A stretch of 57,028 nt of DNA. Source: Fischerella muscicola SAG 1427-1 = PCC 73103 (GTDB lineage: Bacteria; Cyanobacteriota; Cyanobacteriia; Cyanobacteriales; Nostocaceae). The notes beneath the pieces are model-generated. The model worked only from the letters and a program-made list of their open reading frames with translations. It was not told where the DNA came from and searched no databases. Where the stretch lies: contig NZ_AJLJ01000228.1 in NCBI RefSeq assembly GCF_000317245.1, positions 1 to 57,028 of the forward strand, written 5' to 3'. Shown here one piece after another: positions 42,184 to 50,364 of this stretch. The stretch's first letter is position 1. Each line of letters begins with the position of its first letter. Position numbers and translations under genes: made by a program.

Positions 42184-43138
42184 ACTAGTTACTCAGTCGG
42201 AAAACTAAATTATTGATGCATTTATACCAAAATAGCCAAACACATTAGCCTTAATGAAATTAAGGACAAATGCTCATGTCTGATTGTAGTGATTATCACA
42301 GATTGGACTGAGAAAATATCAAACTTTTCTGACTTAACAGAACCAAGTATTTATGTTTTTATACCAGGATAGGTTATGCTTCCCACAAAATGCAAAAATA
42401 TATGCTTGTCTAGAAAGTTACTATAAATTTAAGTTATTAGATCTGTGTGGATTGAGCAAGGTGGGGTCTACTCTAGGAATAACGAGTAACGGGGAATAGG
42501 GGAGAGATTTTCTGCTGACTAAATCAAGTTTTTGAGTTTTAAATCAAGTTTCTGAGTTTTAAATCAAGTTTCTGAGTTTTAAATCAAGTTTCTGAGTTTT
42601 AAATCAAGTTTCTGAGTTTTAAATCAAGTTTCTGAGTTTTAAATCAAGTTTCTGAGTTTTAAATCAAGTTTCTGAGTTTTAAATCAGGTTTCTGAGTTTT
42701 AAATCAAGTTTCTGAGTTTTAAATCAGGTTTCTGAGTTTTAAATCAGGTTTCTGAGTTTTAAATCAAGTTTCTGAGTTTTAAATCAAGTTTCTGAGTCGT
42801 AAACCTGTTAAATATGCAAGCACCAGAAGTGGTGGGACAAAAGGCTGTTGAAGTTGTGTTTTAATAGGATGATCGCATTTTATTTTTGTTTGAGGATGTC
42901 GTTGCAGAAAGTGCGATCGCTCTGTTTTACTCTTGGGTTAGTTTTCAAATAGTTTTATTAACTTAATAAACTGTAGAGGACGCAGAGTAAGCAGAGGTAA
43001 AGAAGAGACAAGAAATATATAGATTATCTGTGAATCTAAGAAAAAATTTACGGTGATGACCCTGGAGAAAGCAAGCAAATTTTACCTGCTAGTGATTTTC
43101 CCAGAAAAACAAGATGATGTAGGGTAGGGATGAAAAAA
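42184..43138. other. Intergenic region containing a 20-bp minisatellite
   Basis: No gene is present in about 950 bases. A perfect small hairpin (CCTTAAT-GAA-ATTAAGG, 42249-42265) lies in the leader of the HD-domain gene. The 14-copy tandem repeat fills 42521-42800. The rest, up to the 3' end of the PatB-like gene, is AT-rich with a HIP1 site near 42917 and no further structure that I can see. Confidence 0.55.
42521..42800. repeat. Tandem array of a 20-bp unit, 14 copies
   Basis: The unit AAATCAAGTTTCTGAGTTTT is repeated head to tail in perfect 20-bp phase. Copy 1 has one substitution (TTTTTG), three copies have AAATCAGG in place of AAATCAAG, and the last copy diverges at its 3' end (GTCGT). 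There are no spacers, so it is not a CRISPR array. 20 is not a multiple of 3 and stops occur, so it is not coding. Confidence 0.98.
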
Positions 43139-44731
43139 TCAGGCCGAATTTAGACCTAAAACTTTACGTAAAACTACTTGGTCTTCTAGTTTAACTTTCA
43201 AGCGACCTTTTTCAATGTCGCGAATCCAGCTTTGACTTTTACCTGCGAGTTTAGCTAAGTCTCTTTGGGAGAGATTGAGGTTTTTACGCGCCCGTAAAAT
43301 TTGTTCGCCTAGTAAATCACCAGTCGTTTTGACTTTTCTTTTGTTTTTTGTTGTTCGCTGCTTTTTTTCTGAGTCAGGTGTTTGCTTCTCCCAATCTGGT
43401 GGTAGGCTGAAAGATAAAATTCGGGCGTTCATCAACAGGTTCCATTTACCACGGGGACTGACGTCTGTCAGACGTGACGCGCCGCTACCATCATTAATCC
43501 AAAATTCTAGTGCTTCGTCTGGATCTTCGGGAATATCAACCAGTCTCGCCCACAAAGGTTGGATTCTTGGCGGGTAGGTGACTGGATCAAATTCTGATTT
43601 CATCCCGTGGTGATTGAGAACTTCTAAATCATGTTCAAAAGTCCGCAATAGGCGTTTGCGTTCTTCTCTGTGGCGACATGCTTGAGCAATTTTCTCCTCA
43701 CCATAAGCAACGCGCATCAATGTCGGAACTGTGATCCGTTGAGCAGCGCCCATTTTGGTTTTAAATAGTAACCACAGCATTAATCGTGCTGTACCTTCGT
43801 GTTGTTGCCAAATACTCATCACTGTGGTTAATAAGGATTTTGGCAGGCTACCGTATTGATAAAATGCTGTTCGTTCTTTACATGCTTGTTTGTTGAGGAA
43901 ATATTGCGCCCAGATTCCGGCTCGAATTTTGAACGTTAAGCCGACAAGATATTTACATCCAAGATTATCTTCTTGGAAGTGGCGTTGAACTTGGACTAGT
44001 TCCCACAAACGGCTTGCTTGTAGAGAGAACCCTTTAAGCATACCTTGTTGAGGCCAGTCGATAGAAACGACAAGTGAACAAGCTTGCTGAACTAAGTTGT
44101 GAATCAAAGTCAGCTTGACATTTTTGCTTAAGTCCTTACGCTTTTCTAAGCCCAGGTATTTCTCAATTTGTCGTTCATCAATTGTAAACTCTTGTTCCCA
44201 AGGTCGATCTTGTGTTGTTGCATAAGCTGCAAAAATCAGATGTAGACAAGCGGATCTGATATCAAGTGTCTCTATTGCTGCTAATTCTGTGACAAGTTCA
44301 CTGGTTTGGGGTGATTTGCTCAGATGAAATGCGATCGCGCCTTTTCCTTGATTGACTTGGCGACGATAGCACAAGTTTCCTTGTTCATCTGTTTCCCAAG
44401 GTAATGATGTCCGTTGGGAGAGCAAATTGCAAGCTTCCCAAATCACAATTGCTGAAGCAAAGGGGTTACTCTTACCGTTGGAAAATAAATCTGGACTAGT
44501 TACCTCGCGCAAATCAACTTTACATCTTCCTCTTTTGGCGTGCCAAGGGATGGGAGAATTTGTTGGGCAAGCTACCACACATTGTGGTTCAGGATAGTAA
44601 CCCTCACAGTTGTTACAAAGGCAAGGGTCAATCCAATATTCATCGTTTTCAAGTTTAATAGCACCTGTAGGACATTGAGGACGGCAGTTGTCACATCCAA
44701 CGCAACTATTATTAGGTATTGTGTAAGGCAT
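43139..44731 (-). CDS. patB: PatB/CnfR-type activator: 4Fe-4S ferredoxin domain plus HTH
   Basis: This 530-residue protein has an N-terminal two-cluster ferredoxin domain: CVGCDNCRPQCPTGAIKL (about 9-26) and CLCNNCEGYYPEPQCVVACP (about 37-56). A long middle region follows, with a C-terminal Xre-type helix-turn-helix (about 475-525; NLSQRDLAKLAGKSQSWIRD). This order and length match PatB of Anabaena and CnfR of Leptolyngbya, the oxygen-sensitive activator that turns on nif genes in heterocysts or under micro-oxic conditions. It may be paralogue 1 or 2. Its neighbours (nitrogenase-associated protein, cox2-like operon, fdxB) agree with that role. The start is ATG. Confidence 0.88.
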   Translation of the reverse strand: MPYTIPNNSCVGCDNCRPQCPTGAIKLENDEYWIDPCLCNNCEGYYPEPQCVVACPTNSPIPWHAKRGRCKVDLREVTSPDLFSNGKSNPFASAIVIWEACNLLSQRTSLPWETDEQGNLCYRRQVNQGKGAIAFHLSKSPQTSELVTELAAIETLDIRSACLHLIFAAYATTQDRPWEQEFTIDERQIEKYLGLEKRKDLSKNVKLTLIHNLVQQACSLVVSIDWPQQGMLKGFSLQASRLWELVQVQRHFQEDNLGCKYLVGLTFKIRAGIWAQYFLNKQACKERTAFYQYGSLPKSLLTTVMSIWQQHEGTARLMLWLLFKTKMGAAQRITVPTLMRVAYGEEKIAQACRHREERKRLLRTFEHDLEVLNHHGMKSEFDPVTYPPRIQPLWARLVDIPEDPDEALEFWINDGSGASRLTDVSPRGKWNLLMNARILSFSLPPDWEKQTPDSEKKQRTTKNKRKVKTTGDLLGEQILRARKNLNLSQRDLAKLAGKSQSWIRDIEKGRLKVKLEDQVVLRKVLGLNSA

Positions 44732-45672
44732 AAGGCTATTGCCAATGTACTCGTTGAGATGTCTGGCTCGGATTTCCCCTGGATGTGTCCCCTGTTTTCA
44801 CCACTCACAACCACATGATTCGGGCAATACTATAAATTGTTATTGCCGTACTAACTACTCACATCAATCTTCGGACTTTGCATCCAATTGAAAGTTACTC
44901 TATGCTCATAACCTAGCCGAGCCTTATTAAATTCTTAATTATCTATACTTTTCACAGATATTGTTGTAGGTTTGTTCATCATGAGCGAAAGATAAATTTT
45001 GTTAATTTTTGGATTTTCAGTAATTTCCGCTCATTTGTTTGATCAATAAAACCTGTTGTAGAAATTTGTTTGTTGTTTGAGTAACACTCCCAGACTTATA
45101 AATACTGTATGAGCAATACAGTTCAGTTAAGGATTAAAGAGTAAAGGCTAAAAGAGTTTCTCTATTCGTTAAAACCTGTTCCTTTAATCTTTTCCTTACT
45201 AGCACTATTAGACGATTGTATGCTTATCCAAACCATATTAACTGTATGGACATTTGCATAATATCTTGTTTACGGGATGGTAATTTGTGTCAGATAAATT
45301 TTATATTTGACACGAAGATACGTGTTTTTATATTTCACCTATCTTGGGGAATAGGATTATTAATAATATTAATATTTTACAAAATTTATTATCTGTTAAT
45401 TGTTTTACATTTTTTATTATTTTTCATCATAATAAGTAGTTGCACAAAATTAAGTTCATTGATAGAGGGAGGGAATTCTTAACAGCTTGAAGAATGTATA
45501 ATTAATTTTGTTTAGGTACTTAGTGCGCTCTTTCAATGAAACCGTAAGGGAAAAGTTTGGCGCAGCATAAGTTATTTAAGTTCCCACGCCAAATCTTGAT
45601 AGTTTTGTCATTTGATAGCAAGACAAGGGTCAATTCAATTTTCCAAAATCTAAAATTCTGTTAGAGGATGAC
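44732..45672. other. Region upstream of the patB-like gene
   Basis: No supported gene occurs in these 940 bases. They should contain the patB promoter. An open frame at 45216-45482 would encode a very AT-rich hydrophobic peptide and has no ribosome binding site that stands out; I do not count it. A 7-bp inverted repeat, TTTGGCG (45556-45562) with CGCCAAA (45587-45593), is the only structure noted. Confidence 0.5.
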
Positions 45673-45819
45673 TTATTTCTCTTCAGATTCTTTAAGTTGC
45701 TCAATCATAAAGCTGATTTGAGCTGAGACTGATCGCTTTTGCTTATTGCAATACTGCTTAAACCACTCAAATACTGGTTCTGGAATCGTGACACTAGTCC
45801 GGCTCATTTTTTCAGTCAA
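45673..45819 (-). CDS. Tiny ribbon-helix-helix (CopG/Arc-like) protein
   Basis: This small gene encodes 48 residues from TTG (45819), or 44 from the ATG at 45807. The sequence SRTSVTIPEPVFEWFKQYC then NKQKRSVSAQISFMIEQLKE has the beta-strand followed by two helices seen in ribbon-helix-helix DNA-binding proteins and antitoxins. The TTG start is favoured because GAGGA lies nine bases upstream. No toxin gene is adjacent. It is likely an orphan antitoxin or small regulator. Confidence 0.6.
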   Translation of the reverse strand: MTEKMSRTSVTIPEPVFEWFKQYCNKQKRSVSAQISFMIEQLKESEEK

Positions 45820-46140
45820 AGCACTATTTCCTCATTCAACATATCCAATATAGCAATTGTTCTACTGAATATATAATTAATAAACATAAATATTTAAAAA
45901 GCTATTCTAAATAAGACGGAGTGGTATTGAGTGAAGGGAACAGGGAACGGAGACACGCAATACAGTTCGGATAAGAAAGACAAATCGATAATGATGTTTA
46001 AATACTGTAGAGACGCGATAAATCGCGTCTCTACAACCCAAAATCATCGTATTGCGGAACACCGAGACACGGGGATATTATGAACGATTCTCCGCGTCAC
46101 CGCGTCTGTTTTTCTCCGCGTCTTCCCTTCCCCGTTTCCT
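45820..46140. other. Intergenic region with a nested palindrome
   Basis: There is no gene in this 320-base gap. It contains a perfect 30-bp palindrome at 46006-46035, set inside weaker inverted arms CGCAATAC (45956-45963) and GTATTGCG (46049-46056), and G/A-rich repeats on both sides. This may be a small non-autonomous repeat element of about 100 bp. Confidence 0.5.
46006..46035. repeat. 30-bp palindrome of the GAGACGCGAT type
   Basis: TGTAGAGACGCGAT, AA, then its exact complement. The same core (GAGACGCGAT / GCGTCTCTAC) appears in the dispersed repeats at 24734 and 41155. Confidence 0.8.
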
Positions 46141-47508
46141 TTACTCAAGTGCTTTAATGCGGCTTAATGCATTATTTTGATAAATTGTCTTTCCTTTTTG
46201 TTGGTAAAGATGTGCAGCAAGGCGATAACTCGCGATCGCTGCTTGCTGATTTCCTAATTGTGTGTAAGTAAGACCAAGGGCATAATAGGCATCACCGTTG
46301 TTAGTATCTATACTAGTAGCTTTATTGAAATCAGCAATAGCAAGTTTATCTTTACCCTGCCTACGATAAGTAATACCTCTATTTATATAAGCATCGACGC
46401 TATTACTTTTTATACGTAGGGCTTTGTTGTAATCAGCGATCGCTAATTCATATTTACCTTGTCTGTGATAGGCAATGCCTCTATTGATATAAGCATGAAT
46501 ATTTTGATTAATACTAAGAGCTTGGGTGTAATTAGTAATGGCTTGGTCGTATTTGTCTTGTCTGTAGTAAGCAATGCCTCTATTTATATAAGCATTAATA
46601 TCGCGAGCATTTTTACTAATCACTCGATTGTAAGTTTGAATAACTTTCTGTTGCTCGCTTTTGTTGGTTTTTTCATTCCCTCTAGTGTAGAAGTCTTCAA
46701 TGATGATGGTTTGAGGTAAGGGAGGTTGAATTGGTTGATTCTGTGCGGTGGTAACTGTGGTTGTCTTGGAAACAAACACCGGAGGACAAGGAGTTGCAGA
46801 CAATAGGGGTGTAAATAAAGATTGGCGATCGCTACTATGAGATTTTTCTGAATCGCAATTTTGAGCAATCAAAGACTCTCTGTAAACAACAAAAGCAAAA
46901 ATAGCCAATAAACTAAAACCAAATGCAAGACTTCCACGCAAAGCCAAGTTTTTGCGTCTTTGCAAAACACTTTGGTGGACAAACTCTGTTTCCACCTGGT
47001 TTAACCAATTGTCATCAGAATTCAGTACCTGTTTGAGCAAATTCAGACTGCAATCGCCATTCCAGAGATATTTGGCTTGTTGTTTCTTTTTCCATTTCAT
47101 CGCCGCAGGTGTGAGCCGTCTTTGTAAAATTAAACTTTCCTCGTATTTTTGTTTCCATTCCAGTAGTTGACACCATTGGTTTAGCAAAGCATCATTACTT
47201 GCTTCTATATACGGTTTACCCTGAACATCTTTTGTGAGCACTAACAAACCTGCTGCACAAAAGCGTTCAATTACTTCTTGTACTTGGATGTTTACTGGTT
47301 CTGGGTAATCTAATTCAGATAAAGGAACTGGTCTGCGCCTTAACTTTCCATCATAGACCGCTACCATTCGCAGCATGACATAGCAGACGATTTGCTCATA
47401 GGATTGATGCTGTTGGACTAACGTCTTATATTCACTATCAGCTTTTTGCACAAGACTGGACACCGCACCACCCAGTTCTTCATAGTCTTTTTGGAAAATG
47501 ACCAACAA
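46141..47508 (-). CDS. Truncated STAND-type protein with C-terminal TPR repeats
   Basis: This 455-residue frame begins in the middle of a STAND NTPase module: YEELGGAVSSLVQKADSEYK and PYIEASNDALLNQWCQLLEW followed by LQRRLTPAAMKWKKK are the winged-helix/arm part normally found after an NTPase. A transmembrane helix (about 191-209; LAFGFSLLAIFAFVVYR) is followed by a low-complexity stretch and about four TPR units (about 290-450; AYINRGIAYYRQDKYDQAIT, AYINRGIAYHRQGKYELAIA). The only start near the beginning is TTG without a good ribosome binding site, and no P-loop is found upstream. It is probably a 5'-truncated remnant that may or may not be expressed. Confidence 0.65.
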   Translation of the reverse strand: MLVIFQKDYEELGGAVSSLVQKADSEYKTLVQQHQSYEQIVCYVMLRMVAVYDGKLRRRPVPLSELDYPEPVNIQVQEVIERFCAAGLLVLTKDVQGKPYIEASNDALLNQWCQLLEWKQKYEESLILQRRLTPAAMKWKKKQQAKYLWNGDCSLNLLKQVLNSDDNWLNQVETEFVHQSVLQRRKNLALRGSLAFGFSLLAIFAFVVYRESLIAQNCDSEKSHSSDRQSLFTPLLSATPCPPVFVSKTTTVTTAQNQPIQPPLPQTIIIEDFYTRGNEKTNKSEQQKVIQTYNRVISKNARDINAYINRGIAYYRQDKYDQAITNYTQALSINQNIHAYINRGIAYHRQGKYELAIADYNKALRIKSNSVDAYINRGITYRRQGKDKLAIADFNKATSIDTNNGDAYYALGLTYTQLGNQQAAIASYRLAAHLYQQKGKTIYQNNALSRIKALE

Positions 47509-47742
47509 GTAATTCTTGTTGCTCAGGATAAAACAAAATAACCAATTTATTTAATAGTATACAAGTATGCTTATGTATTCTTGACGAAAACTTTAATTTT
47601 TGATACAAAGCTTTTTTTCGTGTCTATGTGCTTTTGTGGTGAAATAATAATTTTTGAAACACATAGACGCGCCAGCGACTTCCCGCAGGGTAGACACAAA
47701 GACACAAAAGAGAAGATCGGCTAGGTGCAAGTTATCAGTTAA

Positions 47743-48216
47743 TTAATGCTGACAGGAACCTTGTTTATGACCTTGTCCGTGTCCATGTCCATGCTTGTGA
47801 GAACAGGTTTGTAAATCTTGATTCTTCAGCTTGTCGGTGATTTCTTGAAGAGTTTCATCCTTAGACTTTAAGCCAATCCAAGCATCTATTTTTTCTGTAT
47901 CAAAACCTACTTCACGGCGATCGCCTACTTCCATCAATGGACGGCGAATCAACAGTGGATCTTGAAGCATCATCACTAAGGCTGTTTGTGGATCTACTTT
48001 TTCAGGAATAATCTCACCTGATTGTACACGGGGAGCAGCGCGGTTAAACCATTCGACTACAGGGCGATCGCCAAAAAATGAGTGTAGACGTTCAGCTGTC
48101 CAAGATTCTGTTAGTAGGTTATACGCTATTACTTCATGACCTGCGGCTGTCAGCAAAGTTTTTTGTTTGGTATTATTTTTACAGCCAGGTTTTTCATAAA
48201 AAATTACTCTTGCCAT
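47743..48216 (-). CDS. Nitrogenase-associated ArsC/Spx-family protein with His-rich tail
   Basis: This 157-residue protein has the ArsC/Spx thioredoxin-like fold. MARVIFYEKPGCKNNTKQKT has a single N-terminal Cys in the position of the arsenate reductase site, and LIRRPLMEVGDRREVGFDTE is the Arg-Pro-Leu motif. It belongs to the nitrogenase-associated subgroup found in nif clusters, whose role is not settled. The C-terminus (about 138-157) is CSHKHGHGHGQGHKQGSCQH, with eight His and two Cys, a likely metal-binding tail. The neighbours (cupin, cox2-like genes, fdxB, patB) support a link to nitrogen fixation. Confidence 0.85.
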   Translation of the reverse strand: MARVIFYEKPGCKNNTKQKTLLTAAGHEVIAYNLLTESWTAERLHSFFGDRPVVEWFNRAAPRVQSGEIIPEKVDPQTALVMMLQDPLLIRRPLMEVGDRREVGFDTEKIDAWIGLKSKDETLQEITDKLKNQDLQTCSHKHGHGHGQGHKQGSCQH

Positions 48217-48298
48217 TGCAGTATCTCCTATTTATTTAACGTAGTTTTATACGCAAAAAATATTTCCCCTCTACTGCAAAAGATGCAAAGTTCGTCAT

Positions 48299-48314
48299 CA
48301 GTGCTTTAGCACTG
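48299..48314. repeat. Short palindromic repeat CAGTGCT-TT-AGCACTG
   Basis: A 7-bp perfect stem with TT loop. A related hairpin (TGAGTGCT-TC-AGCACTCA) lies at 56840-56857. It belongs to a small repeat family of this genome. Confidence 0.55.
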
Positions 48315-48387
48315 ACTACAAACTCAGATTATAATTAAATTTTAATGATAAACACAAGTTATTTGGCATTAAAAATTATAAAAAGTA

Positions 48388-48420
48388 AGATCCCCGACTT
48401 CTTTAAGAAGTCGGGGATCT
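48388..48420 (-). terminator. Strong hairpin terminator after the cupin gene
   Basis: Two 16-bp perfect arms (beginning AGATCCCCGACTTCTT) surround one base and start nine bases after the cupin stop codon. On the minus strand the hairpin is followed by TTACTTTTTATAATTTTT. A related hairpin sequence sits inside the MITE at 53607-53711, so the terminator may derive from a repeat. Confidence 0.75.
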
Positions 48421-48429
48421 ATGTGTTCG

Positions 48430-49041
48430 TTAAAAATTCTTGGCTGTATGAGAAACAACATTATATTCTAATCTTTGCTTTGGATCAGTTTCGCCATAAA
48501 TATTAAAAGTAACTGTTGGCTCATCACCCACTGATTCTACACAATGAATTGCATCGGGTGTAAAACTGATAATATCACCAGGTAATAAAATTAACTCTCC
48601 TGTTTGTTCAATTTGGTCTGGAAATTCTTGGTTAGGATGACGTCGCCAAAATGTATTTTTTTCTTTCCCTTTTAATAAAGCTACAACTCCCCACGTGCCA
48701 TGATTATGAATATTAGATTTTGTGCCTGGTGCAAATGTTACTGTTTGTACTGTTAGCGGAAAGCCTAATTCATCGTAGAGAATTAAAACCGATGTTCCTG
48801 TTTTTGAACTAGGTTCTAGGTATTGACTTTGCACCCAATAAGAGTTTACAAGCAAGCGCCTCACTAACATTTGAATTTCTGGTAGGCGACTTGTTTCATC
48901 TTCAACATTATTAAGAATATCTTCGAGTTCAGTCAAGAACCGATAAAGACGATAATTATCTTTGAGTAAGTCCCATGCTCTAGCTGAATTACAAGTTTGA
49001 TATTGTCCATCTCCATTAAGATGCCAATCTCTTTGTTTCAT
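48430..49041 (-). CDS. Cysteine-dioxygenase-like cupin protein
   Basis: This 203-residue single-domain cupin has metal ligands in APGTKSNIHNHGTWGVVALL (H-x-H) with a following Glu in KGKEKNTFWRR, and a distal His in FTPDAIHCVESVG (about residues 105-165). The pattern is that of cysteine dioxygenase-type thiol dioxygenases, which oxidise a thiol to sulfinate, but substrate residues cannot be confirmed. It lies 72 bases after the helical-repeat gene and ends at a strong terminator, so it may be the last gene of the cox2 transcript. Its link to nitrogen fixation is by location only. Confidence 0.75.
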   Translation of the reverse strand: MKQRDWHLNGDGQYQTCNSARAWDLLKDNYRLYRFLTELEDILNNVEDETSRLPEIQMLVRRLLVNSYWVQSQYLEPSSKTGTSVLILYDELGFPLTVQTVTFAPGTKSNIHNHGTWGVVALLKGKEKNTFWRRHPNQEFPDQIEQTGELILLPGDIISFTPDAIHCVESVGDEPTVTFNIYGETDPKQRLEYNVVSHTAKNF

Positions 49042-49113
49042 GAATTATGCTTAATATTAGTGAGAAATAAACAGGGAAATAGGGAAAAAGGAAATTTGAG
49101 AAAGAGAAGTAAC

Positions 49114-49602
49114 TCATTCCTCATCATCTTCTGCGGGTCGAGTCAAAATATCAAGTAATATTCCTGCGCCAAAGTCATTTTTTTCATCAATCGATTTCAC
49201 TTTAGTGCTAATTTCTTTGGCTTTTTCTAGTTCTCCGAGTTTTGCTAATACTAATCCGGAAGCAGCATAAGCATTTAGATACAAACGAATTTGAGAATCT
49301 TCTTTTCTCTTGATTAAGATTGGTTTTAAGTGTTGCCAATCATCAGGTAACTTTTCAGATTCTTTAATTTTATCTATAACCTTCACTGCTGTTTGCAGTG
49401 CCATTTTGTAATTATATTTGTAATAAAAATATCTATAAGCTGCTACCAAAACTTCTATATTATCGCCAGTTTTGGCTAAAGCTTGATGCATATATTTTTC
49501 TGATTCTGCCGTATTTTCCCAATGGTCAGCAGCCAAAATTAATAATTCTTTTATTTCCTCTGGTACTTGAAACCAGGAAAATCTTTCTGCATCAATTTGC
49601 AT
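49114..49602 (-). CDS. TPR-like helical-repeat protein of a nif/cox2 neighbourhood
   Basis: The ATG giving MQIDAERFSWFQVPEEIKEL is chosen because AAGGAG lies seven bases upstream; the longer frame reaching 49656 starts inside repeat-like DNA. The 162-residue product is all-helical with TPR-like units (HWENTAESEKYMHQALAKTG, VAAYRYFYYKYNYKMALQTA, SGLVLAKLGELEKAKEISTK) and an acidic C-terminus (RPAEDDEE). Such repeats usually bind other proteins. It lies 57 bases after coxC and upstream of the cupin gene. The function is unknown. Confidence 0.75.
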   Translation of the reverse strand: MQIDAERFSWFQVPEEIKELLILAADHWENTAESEKYMHQALAKTGDNIEVLVAAYRYFYYKYNYKMALQTAVKVIDKIKESEKLPDDWQHLKPILIKRKEDSQIRLYLNAYAASGLVLAKLGELEKAKEISTKVKSIDEKNDFGAGILLDILTRPAEDDEE

Positions 49603-49659
49603 AAAAATCTCCTTTATATTAGTAGGGGCTAATAGCCGTACGCCCCTACCAACCATTTC

Positions 49660-50250
49660 CTAAAACAAAGTCAGAATGTACAACAATGTGAAGAGAATAA
49701 TCCAAATAATGTCTACAAAGTGCCAGTAAATTTCTGCCATCTCAATGCCAGTATGTTTAGTAGCACCATAGTGACCAGGACGACGCGATCGCCACAATAC
49801 ACCCAATATTAATAACAGTCCGATAAACACGTGCAAACCGTGGAATCCAGTCATGAGATAGAAACAATTAGCAAAGACATTAGTAGTCAAACCATATCCC
49901 AAGGTCATGTATTCATAAACCTGACCTAATAGGAAAATTGCCCCCATAATTGCGGTAATGATATACCAAAACCGCATCCCTTTAACATTATTCTTCTTAA
50001 TCGCCGTATCACCAAAGTGAATGACGAAACTACTCGAAACCAGAATAATCGTGTTAATTGTCGGTACTAATAACTCTACTTCCGTTCCCTCCGGCGGCCA
50101 TACCTCTGTACTACCGCGAAAAAACAAATAAGTAGCAAAAAACCCACCAAACATCAAAGATTCGGAAATGAGAAACGTCAACAATCCCCAAACTCGTAAA
50201 TCCTTATGTTCTTCATGATGACTTGGACTAGTCGTTGTTGCGATCGCCAT
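49660..50250 (-). CDS. coxC: Cytochrome c oxidase subunit III
   Basis: From the ATG giving MAIATTTSPSHHEEHKDLRV the protein has 196 residues and five membrane helices: LRVWGLLTFLISESLMFGGF, TIILVSSSFVIHFGD, IITAIMGAIFLLGQVYEY, YLMTGFHGLHVFIGLLLILG and YWHFVDIIWIILFTLLYILT, all typical of subunit III. The frame stays open 28 codons further upstream, but that part translates a common intergenic repeat (AAAGACACAAAGAC) and is not counted. It is the third gene of the cox operon. In Anabaena the equivalent set (cox2) is heterocyst-specific and helps remove oxygen from nitrogenase. Confidence 0.92.
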   Translation of the reverse strand: MAIATTTSPSHHEEHKDLRVWGLLTFLISESLMFGGFFATYLFFRGSTEVWPPEGTEVELLVPTINTIILVSSSFVIHFGDTAIKKNNVKGMRFWYIITAIMGAIFLLGQVYEYMTLGYGLTTNVFANCFYLMTGFHGLHVFIGLLLILGVLWRSRRPGHYGATKHTGIEMAEIYWHFVDIIWIILFTLLYILTLF

Positions 50251-50364
50251 ATCTTTTCCACTACAAAAAAATCTTCTTTCTTCACTCTCTTCCTTCGTGT
50301 CTTTGTGTCTTTGCGGTTCGTTAAAAAAAACCACAAAGGCACAAATAACCCTACTAATTAACCA

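Noticed and set aside
42521..42800. CRISPR array
   Set aside because: The 20-bp units are directly adjacent with no variable spacers and no cas genes are nearby; it is a tandem repeat.
45216..45482. 88-codon hydrophobic reading frame upstream of the patB-like gene
   Set aside because: Very AT-rich, no recognisable motif and no convincing ribosome binding site; probably chance.
46006..46035. Origin or att site at the 30-bp palindrome
   Set aside because: The same core recurs in dispersed repeats in this window, so it is a common repeat rather than a unique site.
50251..50334. N-terminal extension of CoxC by 28 codons
   Set aside because: The extension translates an intergenic repeat; the ATG at 50250 gives the normal subunit III start.
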